Source: an uncultured Nocardioides sp.
GTDB taxonomy: Bacteria > Actinomycetota > Actinomycetes > Propionibacteriales > Nocardioidaceae
Direction of reading: 5' to 3'
Assembly: GCF_947488025.1 (NCBI RefSeq)
Contig: NZ_CANKYS010000016.1
Coordinates: 1 to 64,000, forward strand
DNA length: 64,000 bases
The first letter of the stretch is position 1; the number at the start of each line of letters is the position of its first letter. Shown one piece after another: positions 1-12,419 of this stretch. A program made the position numbers and the translations under genes. The notes below the pieces were generated by a model that was not told the origin of the DNA, made no database searches, and saw only the letters and a program-made list of their open reading frames with translations.

Positions 1-25
1 CAGCATGGACGAGAACCGATCAGGT

Positions 26-70
26 GTTACCGATGTCCTGAGACATATCCCGTTACCGATGTCCTGAGAC
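26..70. repeat. Direct repeat pair, possible insertion-sequence end
   Basis: The 19-mer GTTACCGATGTCCTGAGAC occurs at 26-44 and again at 52-70, a period of 26 bases. From memory, similar ACCGATGTCCTGAGAC strings are found at the ends of IS481-like elements in actinobacteria. No transposase is visible in the window, so this may be a remnant or the edge of an element lying to the left. The rest of 1-180 shows no gene. Confidence 0.4.
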
Positions 71-180
71 TCGACAGTCGGTCCGAACCTCGGATTGCCA
101 TGACGTCAGGTCCGGTGACGGTCGTCACCACCCCCACCCCGGTGGATGGTCAGGAAGAACGGCTACCCACCCCTCGCCGG

Positions 181-186
181 TAGTTT
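181..186 (+). promoter_or_regulatory. Probable -10 box of leaderless glgX promoter
   Basis: The hexamer TAGTTT ends six bases before the glgX ATG, the spacing expected when transcription starts at or next to the start codon. No Shine-Dalgarno sequence precedes the gene. The -35 region is not recognisable. Confidence 0.45.
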
Positions 187-192
187 CTTCGC

Positions 193-2369
<2,177 letters not shown>

Positions 2370-2373
<4 letters not shown>

Positions 2374-4709
2374 CCGACGCCTCCCCGTCCGACCGGCCCG
2401 AGCAGCCCGAGCGACGTACGCCGCGCAGCACCTACCGGCTGCAGGTCAGCCCCGACTTCACGCTGCACGACGCCGCGCAGGTGCTGCCCTACCTGCACGA
2501 CCTCGGCGTGGACTGGGTCTACCTGTCGCCGCTGCTGGCGTCCGAGCCCGGCAGCACGCACGGTTACGACGTCGTCGCGTTCGACCACGTCGACCCCGAG
2601 CGGGGCGGCGAGGAGGGCCTGGCCGCGCTGTCGGCCGAGGCGCGACGGCTCGGGATGGGCGTGCTCGTCGACATCGTCCCCAACCACGTCGGTGTCGCGA
2701 CGCCGTCGGAGGACCCGTGGTGGTGGGACGTGCTCAAGCTGGGGCGCGGGTCCGAGCACGCATCGGCCTTCGACGTCGACTGGGCGGCCGGCGACGGGCG
2801 CATCGTGATCCCGGTGATCGGTGACGACGACGAGGGCGCGATCCGCGTCGTCCGCCCGGGCAAGGGGGAGGGCGAGGTCCGCTACCACGACCAGCGCTTC
2901 CCGCTCGCTCCCGGCACGTCCACGCTGGAGGAGCAGCACTACGAGCTGGTCAGCTGGCGCGCGGCCGACGAGGACCTCAACTACCGCCGCTTCTTCGCCG
3001 TCAACACCCTCGCCGCCGTGCGCGTCGAGGACCCCGAGGTGTTCGCCGAGACCCACGTCGAGGTCAAGCGGTGGTTCGACGAGGGCCTCGTCGACGGCCT
3101 GCGGGTGGACCACCCCGACGGCCTGCGAGACCCCAAGCGCTACCTCGACGACCTCGCCGCCCTCACCGGCGGCGCCTACGTGCTGGTCGAGAAGATCCTC
3201 GAGCCCGGCGAGCTCCTGCCCACCGACTGGGCCACCGCCGGCACCACCGGCTACGACGCGCTCGCGCTCATCGACCGGGTGCTCACCGACCCCGCCGGCG
3301 AGGCGCCGCTGACCGCGCTCGAGGACCGGCTCCGCGGCACGTCCGTGGACTGGGAGCAGATGGTCCACGACAACAAGCGCGCCGTCGCCGACGGCATCCT
3401 CCACTCCGAGGTCCGGCGCATCACCCGCGAGGTCGAGCGCGTCCTGCACGCGGGCCAGGCCGAGGTGGACGAGAGCGCGGACGAGGACGAGGTGGCCGAC
3501 GCGATCGCCGAGCTCATCGCCTGCTTCCCGGTCTACCGTTCCTACCTGCCCGAGGGCCGCGACCACCTCGACCAGGCCTTCGCCCGCGCGCGGGAGACGC
3601 GCCCCGACCTCGCAGCGACGTACGACGTCCTGGAGCCGCTGCTGCACGACGAGTGGAGCCAGCCGGCCCGGCGCTTCCAGCAGACCTCCGGCATGGTGAT
3701 GGCCAAGGGCGTCGAGGACTGCTCGTTCTACCGCTGGTCACGACTGACGTCGCTCAACGAGGTGGGCGGCGACCCGTCGATCTTCGCCATCGGCGTCGAC
3801 GAGTGGCACGAGGCGATGGCCGCGCGCCAGCGCGACTGGCCCGACGCGATGGTCACCCTGTCGACCCACGACACCAAGCGCGGCGAGGACGTCCGCGCCC
3901 GCATCACCGTGCTCGCCGAGGAGCCCGGCCACTGGGAGCGGGCGCTCGACGAGCTGCTCCGGCTCGCGCCCGTGCCCGACCCCGGCTTCGGCTCGCTGCT
4001 CTGGCAGGCCGTGCTGGGCGCGTGGACGCCCGACCACCTGCCCGACCTCCGCGAGCGGCTCCACGGCTACGCGGAGAAGGCGATGCGCGAGGCCGGCGAC
4101 CGGACGACGTGGACCGAGCCCGACGAGGCGTACGAGTCGCAGGTGCACGCCGCGGTCGACGCGGTCTTCGACTCCGACGACGTCCGCTCCGTGCTGCTCG
4201 ACCTCGCGACCCGCGTCGACGCACCCGCGCAGGCGAACTCGCTCGCGGCCAAGCTGCTCGCCATCACGATGCCGGGCGTGCCCGACGTCTACCAGGGCAG
4301 CGAGCTGTGGGAGACCTCGCTCGTCGACCCCGACAACCGCCGCCCGGTGGACTTCGACCACCGGGCCGCCGTGCTCGCCGGCACCGCCGAGGACGACGCG
4401 GCGACCAAGCTGCACGTCACCTGCACCGCCCTCACCCTGCGCCGTGAGCGGCCCGAGCTGTTCACGACCTACGCGCCGGTGCGGGCCACCGGGTCGGCCG
4501 CGGGCCACGTGGTCGCCTTCGACCGCGGCGGCGCGATCACCGTCGCGACCCGGCTCCCCGTCGGCCTGGCGGCCGACGGCTGGGGCGACACGTCGCTCGA
4601 CCTGCCCGAGGGCCGCTGGCACGACGTGCTCACCGGCCTCGACACCGACGGCCGGCTCGAGACCCTGCTCGCGGTCCACCCGGTCGCCCTGCTGGTGCAG
4701 AAGAACTGA
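2370..4709 (+). CDS. treY: Malto-oligosyltrehalose synthase TreY
   Basis: This 779-residue GH13 enzyme converts the reducing-end alpha-1,4 bond of a maltooligosaccharide into an alpha,alpha-1,1 bond, giving maltooligosyltrehalose. The N-terminus [16 protein letters not shown] and the barrel motif [11 protein letters not shown] are typical of TreY. Catalytic residues are visible as Asp in GLRVDHPDG (about residue 247), Glu in [11 protein letters not shown] (about 273) and Asp in [14 protein letters not shown] (about 500). The GTG start overlaps the glgX stop as GTGA. The frame stays open far upstream inside glgX, but homology begins only here. It works between glgX and treZ. Confidence 0.93.
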
Positions 4710-4722
4710 GGAAGGACTGACG

Positions 4723-6471
4723 ATGACCACGCCCTCTCGGGGACCCTTCGACGTCTGGGCGCCGCGCCCGCAGCGCGTACGGCTGAGCGTGGCGGTCCCC
4801 GGTGGGCAGGGCGTCGTGGACATGACCCGCGACGCCGACGGCTGGTGGACGCCCGCCGGTCCGGTGCCGACGGACGGTCCGGTCGACTACGGCTACCTCG
4901 TCGACGACGACCCCGACCCGCGCCCCGACCCGCGCTCGCGCCGCCAGCCCGACGGCGTGCACGGGCTGTCGCGACGGGACACGACGACTTACGAGTGGGG
5001 CGACGCGGCCTGGACCGGACGCCAGCTGGCCGGCTCGGTCATCTACGAGCTGCACGTCGGCACGTTCACGCCCGCCGGCACCCTCGACTCGGCCATCGAG
5101 CGGCTCGACCACCTCGTCGACCTCGGCGTGGACCTCGTCGAGGTGATGCCGGTCAACGCCTTCAACGGCACCCACAACTGGGGCTACGACGGCGTCGCCT
5201 GGTTCGCCGTCCACGAGCAGTACGGCGGCCCCGACGCTTACAAGCGCTTTGTCGACGCCTGCCACGCCGCGGGCCTCGGTGTCGTGCAGGACGTCGTCCA
5301 CAACCACCTCGGCCCCTCGGGCAACTACCTCCCCGTGTTCGGCCCCTACCTCAAGGCCGGCCGCAACACCTGGGGCGACCTGGTCAACCTCGACGGCGAG
5401 GACTCGGACGAGGTGCGGCGCTACATCCTCGACAACGTGCGGATGTGGTTCGAGGACTACCACGTCGACGCGCTGCGCCTCGACGCCGTGCACGCGCTGC
5501 ACGACACCTCGGAGGTCCACCTCCTCGAGGAGATGGCCATCGAGACCGCCGCGCTGTCGGCGCACCTGCGCCGCCCGCTGACCCTGATCGCCGAGTCCGA
5601 CCTCAACGACACCCGGCTCGTGCGTCCGCGCGAAGCCGGTGGCTACGGCCTCGACGCCCAGTGGAGCGACGACTTCCACCACGCGGTCCACGTCGCGCTG
5701 AGCGGCGAGACCACCGGCTACTACGCCGACTTCGAGCCGCTCGAGGCGCTGGCCAAGGTGTGCGAGCGGGGCTTCTTCCACGACGGGACGTTCTCCTCGT
5801 TCCGCGAGCGTGACCACGGCGCGCCGGTCGACACCGAGCACATGCCGACCTGGCGGCTCGTGGTCGCCAACCAGAACCACGACCAGGTCGGCAACCGCGC
5901 CCGCGGCGACCGGCTCGCCGAGCACCTCGACGACGACCAGCTCGCGTGCGGGGCACTCCTGACGCTCGCCGGCCCGTTCACGCCGATGCTCTTCATGGGG
6001 GAGGAGTGGGCCGCCTCGACGCCCTTCGCGTTCTTCACCTCCCACCCCGAGCCGGAGCTGGGCAAGGCGACCGCCGACGGCCGGATCGCGGAGTTCGAGA
6101 GGATGGGCTGGGACCCCGACGAGGTCCTCGACCCCCAGGACGTCGAGACGTTCCGCCGCTCGAAGCTGGACTGGGACGAGCTGGCCACAGGCCGCCACGC
6201 GGTCGTGCTCGACTGCTACCGGCGGCTCGGCCGGCTGCGCCGCGAGCTGCCGCAGCTCACGGATCCCGCCTTCGACGCGGTCTCCTGCACCGTCGAGGGC
6301 CGTCTGTTCACCATGCGCCGCGGCGACCTCCTCGTGGTGGTCAACGCGGGCGACGAGCCAGTGACGGCCGAGGTGGGGGAGCGGGAGGTCCTTTTCGACA
6401 CCCCCTCCGGCTCGGCGCTCGAGGGCGGCACGCTCGCGCTCCCGCCGCACGGTGGCGCGCTGCTGCGCTGA
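4723..6471 (+). CDS. treZ: Malto-oligosyltrehalose trehalohydrolase TreZ
   Basis: This 582-residue GH13 enzyme cuts maltooligosyltrehalose to release free trehalose, the last step of the TreYZ route. The N-terminus [15 protein letters not shown] is the beta-sandwich domain that precedes the barrel. Catalytic residues are Asp in [11 protein letters not shown] (about residue 252), Glu in LIAESDLND (about 290) and Asp in [14 protein letters not shown] (about 386). The ATG lies 13 bases after the treY stop behind the purine-rich GAGGAAGGA. A strong terminator ends the operon directly downstream. Confidence 0.93.
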   Translation: MTTPSRGPFDVWAPRPQRVRLSVAVPGGQGVVDMTRDADGWWTPAGPVPTDGPVDYGYLVDDDPDPRPDPRSRRQPDGVHGLSRRDTTTYEWGDAAWTGRQLAGSVIYELHVGTFTPAGTLDSAIERLDHLVDLGVDLVEVMPVNAFNGTHNWGYDGVAWFAVHEQYGGPDAYKRFVDACHAAGLGVVQDVVHNHLGPSGNYLPVFGPYLKAGRNTWGDLVNLDGEDSDEVRRYILDNVRMWFEDYHVDALRLDAVHALHDTSEVHLLEEMAIETAALSAHLRRPLTLIAESDLNDTRLVRPREAGGYGLDAQWSDDFHHAVHVALSGETTGYYADFEPLEALAKVCERGFFHDGTFSSFRERDHGAPVDTEHMPTWRLVVANQNHDQVGNRARGDRLAEHLDDDQLACGALLTLAGPFTPMLFMGEEWAASTPFAFFTSHPEPELGKATADGRIAEFERMGWDPDEVLDPQDVETFRRSKLDWDELATGRHAVVLDCYRRLGRLRRELPQLTDPAFDAVSCTVEGRLFTMRRGDLLVVVNAGDEPVTAEVGEREVLFDTPSGSALEGGTLALPPHGGALLR

Positions 6472-6482
6472 TCCACACCCTG

Positions 6483-6518
6483 GTCGGCGGATCCTCGGGG
6501 ATCCGCCGACAACTTTTT
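6483..6518 (+). terminator. Rho-independent terminator of glgX-treY-treZ
   Basis: A perfect 12-bp stem (6483-6494 with 6499-6510, arms GTCGGCGGATCC and GGATCCGCCGAC) has a 4-base loop and is followed by AAC and five T residues. It lies 11 bases after the treZ stop. Confidence 0.9.
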
Positions 6519-6584
6519 GCCGCCCACCCCCGTCTCCCTCGTGAACGGCCCGTTCCCGGGCCCCACATGACGGGGAACAGAACC

Positions 6585-7367
6585 ATGAACCGCATCACCG
6601 CACTCGCCGCCACCCTGGCCCTGACCGCCGGCTCGCTGGCGCTCGCCACGCCGACGCAGGCGGCTCCTGCCAAGGCCCGGACCTACAAGGTCACCGCCAA
6701 GGCCAGCACCGAGGTCGCCGTCGCCAAGGAGGACGTCGTCAAGATCCGCGGGCGCGTCAAGCCCAAGGCCGCCGGCGAGAAGGTCGTCCTCCAGCAGCGC
6801 GTGGGCAACAAGAAGAAGTGGAAGTCCACGGACAAGGCCAAGGTCAAGCGCAACGGCAGCTACGTGCTCAAGGACAAGCCGACGACTCCCGGCGCGCGTG
6901 AGTACCGCGTGCTCAAGCCGGGCAGCCGCGGCATCAAGAAGGGCTACAGCAAGACCATGCCGGTCGAGGTCTACAAGTGGGAGAAGCTGGTCTACCGGCC
7001 CAGCGGCCCCCGCGTGAACGTCGAGCCCGCGGGCGTCCTCATCGGCGCGGAGTACTACGGCCAGAGCCTGGCCACCACGATCGCCGGGACGCCGTCCTCG
7101 GTGGAGTACACCCTGGGTCGCAAGTGCACCGACCTGCGTGCGACGTACGCCCTCACCGACAGCGCCGCCACCGGCTCCAGCGGTGCCGTGACGGTCAGCG
7201 CCGACGGCGCCGTCCTGGCCACGCACTCGCTGTCGGTCGGCACGGTCGTCGCCGACGAGGTCCTCGACGTCTCCGACGTGTTCCGCCTGAAGGTCGACCT
7301 GTCGACCACCGCCACGCCCGCCGCCGTGGCCGCAGTCGCGACGCCGGAGGTGCTCTGCACGCGCTGA
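6585..7367 (+). CDS. Secreted protein of unknown function
   Basis: I do not recognise a family. The 260-residue product has a clear signal peptide: MNRITALAATLALTAGSLAL, then an ATPTQAAPA cleavage region. The mature N-terminal half is very lysine-rich and looks like a bacterial Ig-like beta-sandwich (residues about 30-120, with KVTAKASTEVAVAKEDVVKI and KVVLQQRVGNKKKW). The C-terminal half resembles a carbohydrate-binding or NPCBM-like fold and has two cysteines. The ATG at 6585 is preferred over the one at 6567 because GGGGAACAG stands just upstream and the signal peptide then starts cleanly. It sits alone between the trehalose operon terminator and prfB. Confidence 0.7.
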   Translation: MNRITALAATLALTAGSLALATPTQAAPAKARTYKVTAKASTEVAVAKEDVVKIRGRVKPKAAGEKVVLQQRVGNKKKWKSTDKAKVKRNGSYVLKDKPTTPGAREYRVLKPGSRGIKKGYSKTMPVEVYKWEKLVYRPSGPRVNVEPAGVLIGAEYYGQSLATTIAGTPSSVEYTLGRKCTDLRATYALTDSAATGSSGAVTVSADGAVLATHSLSVGTVVADEVLDVSDVFRLKVDLSTTATPAAVAAVATPEVLCTR

Positions 7368-7505
7368 CGCGCGCCCGATCCGGCAGCGGCGGGCACGACC
7401 GGGGTCACAGGCCCGGGAGTGCTCGCCGCTGCTGCTGTCCGGATCACTGCCGTGCCGACCGCTGCTTTCGACACCTTTCCCGCGCGAGCCGTACTGTTGC
7501 TCCTT

Positions 7506-8621
7506 GTGGCAGGCATCGACTTCGACCAAGAGATCAAGCAGCTCCAGGCGACCATGAAGACCGTCGGCCAGGTGCTCAACCTCGACCGCATGCGCGACGA
7601 GATCGCGGACCTGGGCGAGCAGGTCGCTGCCCCCGACCTGTGGGACGACGTCGAGAGCGCCACCCGCATCACGGGCCGCCTCTCCGCCCTCCAGGGCGAG
7701 CTGGACCGCTTCACCGGTCTCGAGACCCGCATCGAGGACCTCGGCCTGATGGTCGAGATGGCCCAGGACGAGGGTGACGCCGACACGCTTGCCGACTCCG
7801 AGGCCGAGCTGGCGCGCATCAAGAAGTCCGTCGAGTCCCTCGAGATCCGCACCCTCCTGGCGGGGGAGTACGACGAGCGCGAGGCCATCGTGACCATCCG
7901 CTCGGGCGCCGGTGGCGTCGACGCCGCCGACTTCGCCGAGATGCTGATGCGGATGTACACGCGCTGGGCCGAGCAGCACAAGTACGGCGTCGAGGTCTAC
8001 GACGTGTCCTACGCCGAGGAGGCGGGCATCAAGTCCGCCGAGTTCGCCATCCACGCGCCCTACGCCTACGGGACCCTGTCGGTCGAGGCCGGCACGCACC
8101 GCCTCGTGCGGATCAGCCCCTTCGACAACCAGGGCCGCCGCCAGACCTCCTTCGCCGCGGTCGAGGTCGTCCCCGTCCTCGAGCAGACCGACGAGATCGA
8201 GGTCGACGAGAACGACCTCCGCGTCGACGTCTTCCGCTCCGGCGGTCCCGGTGGCCAGTCGGTCAACACCACCGACTCCGCCGTCCGTCTCACCCACATC
8301 CCGACCGGCATCGTCGTGTCCTGCCAGAACGAGAAGTCGCAGCTGCAGAACAAGGCGTCCGCGATGGTCGTCCTCAAGGCCAAGCTGCTCGCCAAGGCCA
8401 AGGCCGAGGAGGCCGCGCTCAAGAAGGACCTCAAGGGCGACGTCGCCGCGAGCTGGGGCGACCAGATGCGCAACTACGTCCTCAACCCCTACCAGATCGT
8501 CAAGGACCTCCGCACCGGCCACGAGTCGGGCAATCCCAGCGCGGTCTTCGACGGCGACCTCGACGACTTCATGGAGGCCGGCATCCGCTGGCGCCGGGGG
8601 GCCGAGAAGGTCGACGCCTGA
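7506..8621 (+). CDS. prfB: Peptide chain release factor 2
   Basis: RF2 recognises UGA and UAA in the ribosomal A site and triggers peptide release. The 371-residue product has the RF2-specific anticodon-like SPF tripeptide in [11 protein letters not shown] (about residue 203) and the catalytic GGQ in [16 protein letters not shown] (about 248). The frame is open from start to end, so the programmed +1 frameshift known from E. coli prfB is absent, as is usual in actinobacteria. The GTG start follows a TACTGT hexamer by eight bases, which suggests a leaderless transcript. It leads the prfB-ftsE-ftsX-smpB neighbourhood. Confidence 0.95.
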   Translation: MAGIDFDQEIKQLQATMKTVGQVLNLDRMRDEIADLGEQVAAPDLWDDVESATRITGRLSALQGELDRFTGLETRIEDLGLMVEMAQDEGDADTLADSEAELARIKKSVESLEIRTLLAGEYDEREAIVTIRSGAGGVDAADFAEMLMRMYTRWAEQHKYGVEVYDVSYAEEAGIKSAEFAIHAPYAYGTLSVEAGTHRLVRISPFDNQGRRQTSFAAVEVVPVLEQTDEIEVDENDLRVDVFRSGGPGGQSVNTTDSAVRLTHIPTGIVVSCQNEKSQLQNKASAMVVLKAKLLAKAKAEEAALKKDLKGDVAASWGDQMRNYVLNPYQIVKDLRTGHESGNPSAVFDGDLDDFMEAGIRWRRGAEKVDA

Positions 8622-8815
8622 GGCGTTTCGCACGGTGACCCCGGGGTAGAGGTCAGGCACTGACACGCTGACGGCGGGACCGCGCGAGCTCACCGGCCAC
8701 ACCGAAGACTCCGGCGCGGTCGCCTGGCCACCCGACGGCTCGGTCCTCTCCTCGGTGCCGGCCGGACGCTGGGTCGGGCGCACGGCGGGTTTCGGCGTCG
8801 CGTCCACCCCTCACG

Positions 8816-8821
8816 TAGCCT
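8816..8821 (+). promoter_or_regulatory. Probable -10 box of leaderless ftsE promoter
   Basis: TAGCCT ends seven bases before the ftsE GTG. No ribosome binding site is present, so the transcript probably begins at the start codon. The 207-base stretch between prfB and ftsE otherwise shows nothing recognisable. Confidence 0.5.
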
Positions 8822-8828
8822 CGACGCC

Positions 8829-9518
8829 GTGATTCGCTTCGAGAAGGTCACCAAGACCTATCCCGGCCACCCCCACCCCGCTCTCGACAACATCTCCGTC
8901 GACATCGAGAAGGGGGAGTTCGTCTTCCTCGTGGGCTCGTCGGGATCGGGGAAGTCGACCTTCCTGCGCCTGGTGCTCCGGGAGTACCGCCCCACCACCG
9001 GTCGCGTCTACGTCGCCGGCAAGGAGATCAACCGGCTGGCCGGCTGGAAGGTGCCGCGGCTGCGCCGCGACATCGGCACCGTCTTCCAGGACTTCCGCCT
9101 GCTGCCCAACAAGACCGTCACCGAGAACGTCGCCTTCGCGCTCCAGGTGATCGGCAAGTCCCGCAAGGAGATCAACGACGTCGTCCCCGAGACGCTCGAG
9201 CTGGTCGGCCTGAGCGGCAAGGGCGACCGGATGCCCGACGAGCTCTCCGGCGGCGAGCAGCAGCGCGTCGCCGTCGCCCGGGCGTTCGTCAACCGCCCGA
9301 TGATCCTCATCGCCGACGAGCCGACCGGAAACCTCGACCCCACGACCTCGGTCGGCATCATGAAGCTCCTCGACCGGATCAACCGCACCGGCACGACCGT
9401 GGTGATGGCCACCCACGACGCCGGGATCGTCGACCAGATGCGCAAGCGCGTCATCGAGCTCGAGAACGGGCACGTCGTGCGTGACCAGGCGCAGGGCGTC
9501 TACGGCCACCAGAACTGA
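8829..9518 (+). CDS. ftsE: Cell-division ABC ATPase FtsE
   Basis: The ATPase partner of FtsX; together they couple ATP hydrolysis at the divisome to activation of extracellular peptidoglycan hydrolases. The 229-residue protein has Walker [10 protein letters not shown] (about residues 36-44), the signature [14 protein letters not shown] (about 138), Walker B MILIADEP (about 157) and the switch His in MATHDAG. The FtsE-typical start [19 protein letters not shown] is present. ftsX follows 71 bases downstream on the same strand, and a LytM-type peptidase follows that. Confidence 0.95.
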   Translation: MIRFEKVTKTYPGHPHPALDNISVDIEKGEFVFLVGSSGSGKSTFLRLVLREYRPTTGRVYVAGKEINRLAGWKVPRLRRDIGTVFQDFRLLPNKTVTENVAFALQVIGKSRKEINDVVPETLELVGLSGKGDRMPDELSGGEQQRVAVARAFVNRPMILIADEPTGNLDPTTSVGIMKLLDRINRTGTTVVMATHDAGIVDQMRKRVIELENGHVVRDQAQGVYGHQN

Positions 9519-9589
9519 CACCGGGCCCCGACCGCTCCGGACCCGCCACACCCGATCCGCCACCCCGAACGAATCGAGATCCCGACCCC

Positions 9590-10498
9590 ATGCAGCTGCG
9601 CTACGTCTACTCCGAGCTCGGCCAGGGCCTGCGACGCAACCTGACGATGCACCTCGCGGTGATCCTCACCCTCGTCGTGTCGCTGACGCTGGTCGGCATC
9701 GGCCTGCTCTTCCAGCAGCAGGCGACACGAGCGGCCGACCACTTCGGCAACCAGCTCCAGATCACCGTCTACCTCTGCCGGCTCAACGACTCCAACCCGG
9801 TCTGCCCGAACCCGGTGACCGAGGCGCAGAAGGCGGAGATCGAGGCCGTGGTCGACGCCAACCCGGAGGTCGCGAGCTATCGCTTCGAGTCCGGCGAGGT
9901 GGCCCTGGAGAAGGCCAAGGAGCTCTACGGCGAGGAGCTCTTCTCCGGCGACAACCCCGCGCTGACCGCGGAGGACATGCCGCAGACCATCTGGATCACG
10001 CTCGAGGACCCCGAGGAGTACGAGGGCATCAGCAGCGCGGTGCAGGGCCTCGACGGGGTGTCCCGGGTGCGCGACCTCCGTGAGCAGGTCGGTCCGATCC
10101 TGACCACGATCACCAAGATGCGCACGTACGCCCTCGGCACCGCCGGCCTGCTGGTGCTGGCCGCTCTGCTGCTGGTCGCCAACACGATCCGGCTCGCGGC
10201 CTTCGCGCGCCGCAAGGAGATCGGCATCATGCGCCTGGTGGGTGCCTCCACGCTCTACATCGCGCTGCCGTTCCTCCTCGAGGCGCTCGTCACCGCGCTC
10301 ATCAGCGTCGCCCTCGCGGTCGGGGCGCTGGCGGCGTTCCTGCGCTTCGCGATCGGTGACCTCGCGAACAACCTGAGATTCGTCCCGTGGATCAGCTGGG
10401 ACGAGTTCTGGCTCGCCGCCGGCGCGGTCGCGATCCTCGGGCCGGTGCTGACGGTGGTCCCGACACTCGTGTTGACGCGCAAATACCTCAAAGTCTGA
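9590..10498 (+). CDS. ftsX: Cell-division permease-like protein FtsX
   Basis: The membrane subunit of FtsEX. The 302-residue protein has one N-terminal transmembrane helix (about residues 20-42, LAVILTLVVSLTLVGIGLLF), an extracellular domain of roughly 120 residues that should contact a periplasmic or wall hydrolase, and three C-terminal helices (about 180-200, 225-250, 270-295). The conserved RKEIGIMRLVGAS region lies between the helices. The extracellular loop holds a Cys pair (YLCRLNDSNPVCPN), a feature known in mycobacterial FtsX. ATG start; CDS of an M23 peptidase begins 89 bases downstream. Confidence 0.95.
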   Translation: MQLRYVYSELGQGLRRNLTMHLAVILTLVVSLTLVGIGLLFQQQATRAADHFGNQLQITVYLCRLNDSNPVCPNPVTEAQKAEIEAVVDANPEVASYRFESGEVALEKAKELYGEELFSGDNPALTAEDMPQTIWITLEDPEEYEGISSAVQGLDGVSRVRDLREQVGPILTTITKMRTYALGTAGLLVLAALLLVANTIRLAAFARRKEIGIMRLVGASTLYIALPFLLEALVTALISVALAVGALAAFLRFAIGDLANNLRFVPWISWDEFWLAAGAVAILGPVLTVVPTLVLTRKYLKV

Positions 10499-10587
10499 GC
10501 ATCGGGGGTTAGCGTCTAGGCGTCTCGCTCGGCACCACGTCGGGAGGGGCACCCTTCCCCGCTTCCCCGACGCAAAGGCTTCCCCCG

Positions 10588-11865
10588 GTGCGTACCTTCC
10601 CCCGTGCCGCCCATCGCCGCATGGCCGCAGCTCTCGTTGCCGTCATGGCGCTGGGCGTGTCCGCCGCCGCTCATGCCGACGACCTCAAGGACAAGAAGAA
10701 CCAGGTCGAGCGCGAGCTCAAGGGCGCCAGCCAGGACCTCGACGCGTCCAGCGCGCAGCTGCGCAAGGCCGCGGCGCGCCTCGATGCCGCGCAGGAGCAG
10801 CTCGGCGTCGCCAAGACCCGACTCGCCACGGCTCGCGGCAAGGTGGAGGTCGCCCGCGAGCGCGACGCCCAGATGCAGGCCGAGCTGGTGGACGCCGAGG
10901 CCGAGCTCGCTGCCGCCGAGGCCGCCCTCGCGCAGGGTCAGGTCGACCGTGACGCCCAGCGCGAGAAGGTCGCCGGCACCGTCGCCGACATGTACGCCGA
11001 GGGCGATCCCGAGCTGATCGCGTTCTCGTCCCTCCTCGACGCCGAGTCGACCGAGGAGCTCACCCGCCGTGACGGCGTACGAGACGTCGTGATCGGCCAG
11101 GAGGCTCGCGAGTACGACGAGCTGAAGGCCTCCGAGGTGCTCCTCGAGGTGCGCCAGGACCAGGTCGCCGAGGCGCGCGACGTCGTGGCTGCCAAGCGGG
11201 AGGCCGCCGCCGAGCACCTCGAGCTGATGCAGGCCCTGGAGGCGGAGGAGCAGGCGGCCAAGGACTCCGTCGTCTCCCTCGTGATCGAGCGCCGCGACGC
11301 CCGGGCGAGCGCGAGTGCGGCCCGAGCGAAGGACCTCGCCAAGCTGCGCAAGCTCGAGAAGGAGCAGCAGCAGATCGAGGAGATGCTCCGCAAGCGCGCG
11401 CTCGCCGCCCTCCGCCGCCAGCGCGCGCAGGCCAGGGCGCAGGCCCGGTCGCAGGCGTCCACGCCGAGCCCGGGGCTGCTCGCCTACCCGGTCGAGGGCT
11501 ACGTCACCTCGCCGTTCGGCTTCCGCACCCACCCGATCTACCAGTACTGGGGCCTGCACGACGGCATCGACTTCGGCGGTGGCTGCGGCACTCCGCTGCG
11601 CGCCTCCGCGCCCGGCAAGGTCGTCTCCTCCTACTTCAGCGGCGTCTACGGCAACCGACTGGTGATCGACCACGGCGTGCTCGGCGGCAAGGGCATCGCC
11701 ACGATCTACAACCACGCCAGTGGCTACAACGTCGGCGTCGGCGACCAGGTCCAGGAGGGGCAGGTCATCGGCTTCGAGGGCAGCACCGGCTGGTCGACCG
11801 GGTGCCACCTGCACTTCACGGTGATGGCCAACGGCCAGGCCGTGGACCCGATGAACTGGATGTAG
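10588..11865 (+). CDS. Secreted coiled-coil LytM/M23 endopeptidase (EnvC-like)
   Basis: This 425-residue protein has a signal peptide (cut near AAHA-DDL, about residue 31), a long charged heptad-rich coiled coil (about 32-290), a short linker and a C-terminal M23 domain (about 300-425). The zinc ligands look intact: HDGID (HxxxD) and CHLHF (HxH). The layout matches E. coli EnvC, which is activated by FtsEX, except that EnvC has lost its zinc site whereas this protein keeps all ligands and may cut peptidoglycan itself. Position directly after ftsX argues that it is the FtsEX-controlled hydrolase here, in place of the NlpC/P60 protein RipC known for mycobacteria. Confidence 0.85.
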   Translation: MRTFPRAAHRRMAAALVAVMALGVSAAAHADDLKDKKNQVERELKGASQDLDASSAQLRKAAARLDAAQEQLGVAKTRLATARGKVEVARERDAQMQAELVDAEAELAAAEAALAQGQVDRDAQREKVAGTVADMYAEGDPELIAFSSLLDAESTEELTRRDGVRDVVIGQEAREYDELKASEVLLEVRQDQVAEARDVVAAKREAAAEHLELMQALEAEEQAAKDSVVSLVIERRDARASASAARAKDLAKLRKLEKEQQQIEEMLRKRALAALRRQRAQARAQARSQASTPSPGLLAYPVEGYVTSPFGFRTHPIYQYWGLHDGIDFGGGCGTPLRASAPGKVVSSYFSGVYGNRLVIDHGVLGGKGIATIYNHASGYNVGVGDQVQEGQVIGFEGSTGWSTGCHLHFTVMANGQAVDPMNWM

Positions 11866-11896
11866 GGCGTTGGACACCGCCTGAGAGAATGACTCC

Positions 11897-12376
11897 ATGG
11901 CGAAGGAGCAGGGCCAGAAGATGGTCGCGCAGAACAAGAAGGCGCGCCACGACTACCACATCGAGGACACGTGGGAGGCCGGCCTCGTCCTGATGGGGAC
12001 CGAGGTGAAGTCGCTGCGCCAGGGTCGCGCGTCGCTGGTCGACGGGTTCGCCGAGATCGACAACGGCGAGGCGTGGCTGCTCGGGGTGCACATCCCGGAG
12101 TACAGCCAGGGCACGTGGACCAACCACTCGGCCCGCCGACGCCGCAAGCTGCTGCTCAACCGCACCGAGATCGACAAGATCGAGCGCAAGCTCACCGACA
12201 AGGGCTACACGGTCGTGCCGCTTTCGCTCTACTTCAAGGACGGTCGCGCGAAGGTCGAGATCGCCCTCGCCAAGGGCAAGAAGTCCTACGACAAGCGCCA
12301 CACCCTCGCCGAGCGCACGGCCAACCGCGAGAAGGTCGAGGCGGTCCAGCGGCGGCTCAAGGGCCACCGGGATTGA
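11897..12376 (+). CDS. smpB: tmRNA-binding protein SmpB
   Basis: SmpB binds the tRNA-like end of tmRNA and delivers it to stalled ribosomes for trans-translation. The 159-residue product shows the family motifs [29 protein letters not shown] and the basic C-terminal tail [18 protein letters not shown]. The ATG follows a GAGAAT hexamer by six bases. The tmRNA gene itself is at 16077, about 3.7 kb downstream on the same strand. Confidence 0.96.
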   Translation: MAKEQGQKMVAQNKKARHDYHIEDTWEAGLVLMGTEVKSLRQGRASLVDGFAEIDNGEAWLLGVHIPEYSQGTWTNHSARRRRKLLLNRTEIDKIERKLTDKGYTVVPLSLYFKDGRAKVEIALAKGKKSYDKRHTLAERTANREKVEAVQRRLKGHRD

Positions 12377-12419
12377 GGCCGGGAGTGAGGCGGGGACTGA
12401 GGCCGGGGCTGAGCGCGGG
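12374..12419 (+). repeat. Short imperfect tandem repeat after smpB
   Basis: Four copies of a roughly 12-base unit, TGAGGCCGGGRN-like, run from the smpB stop to the next start codon. Each copy contains a TGA, so stop codons recur just beyond the true stop. Confidence 0.5.

Noticed and set aside
7419-7505. N-terminal extension of prfB
   Set aside because: The 29 extra residues are unlike RF2; homology begins at [10 protein letters not shown], and a -10-like box stands before that GTG.
7506-7620. Programmed frameshift in prfB
   Set aside because: The frame is open throughout and no CUUUGA slip site occurs in the early codons.
6216-8807. 863-codon open frame on the minus strand across treZ, the secreted gene and prfB
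   Set aside because: It is antisense to three well-supported genes, its translation is rich in Val, Gly, Leu and Ala of low complexity, and it shows no motif. Such frames are an effect of high GC at third codon positions.
10538-10573. Possible terminator after ftsX
   Set aside because: The pairing CGTCGGG with CCCGACG is interrupted by bulges and there is no T run; the downstream peptidase is probably read from the same region, so I did not list it.
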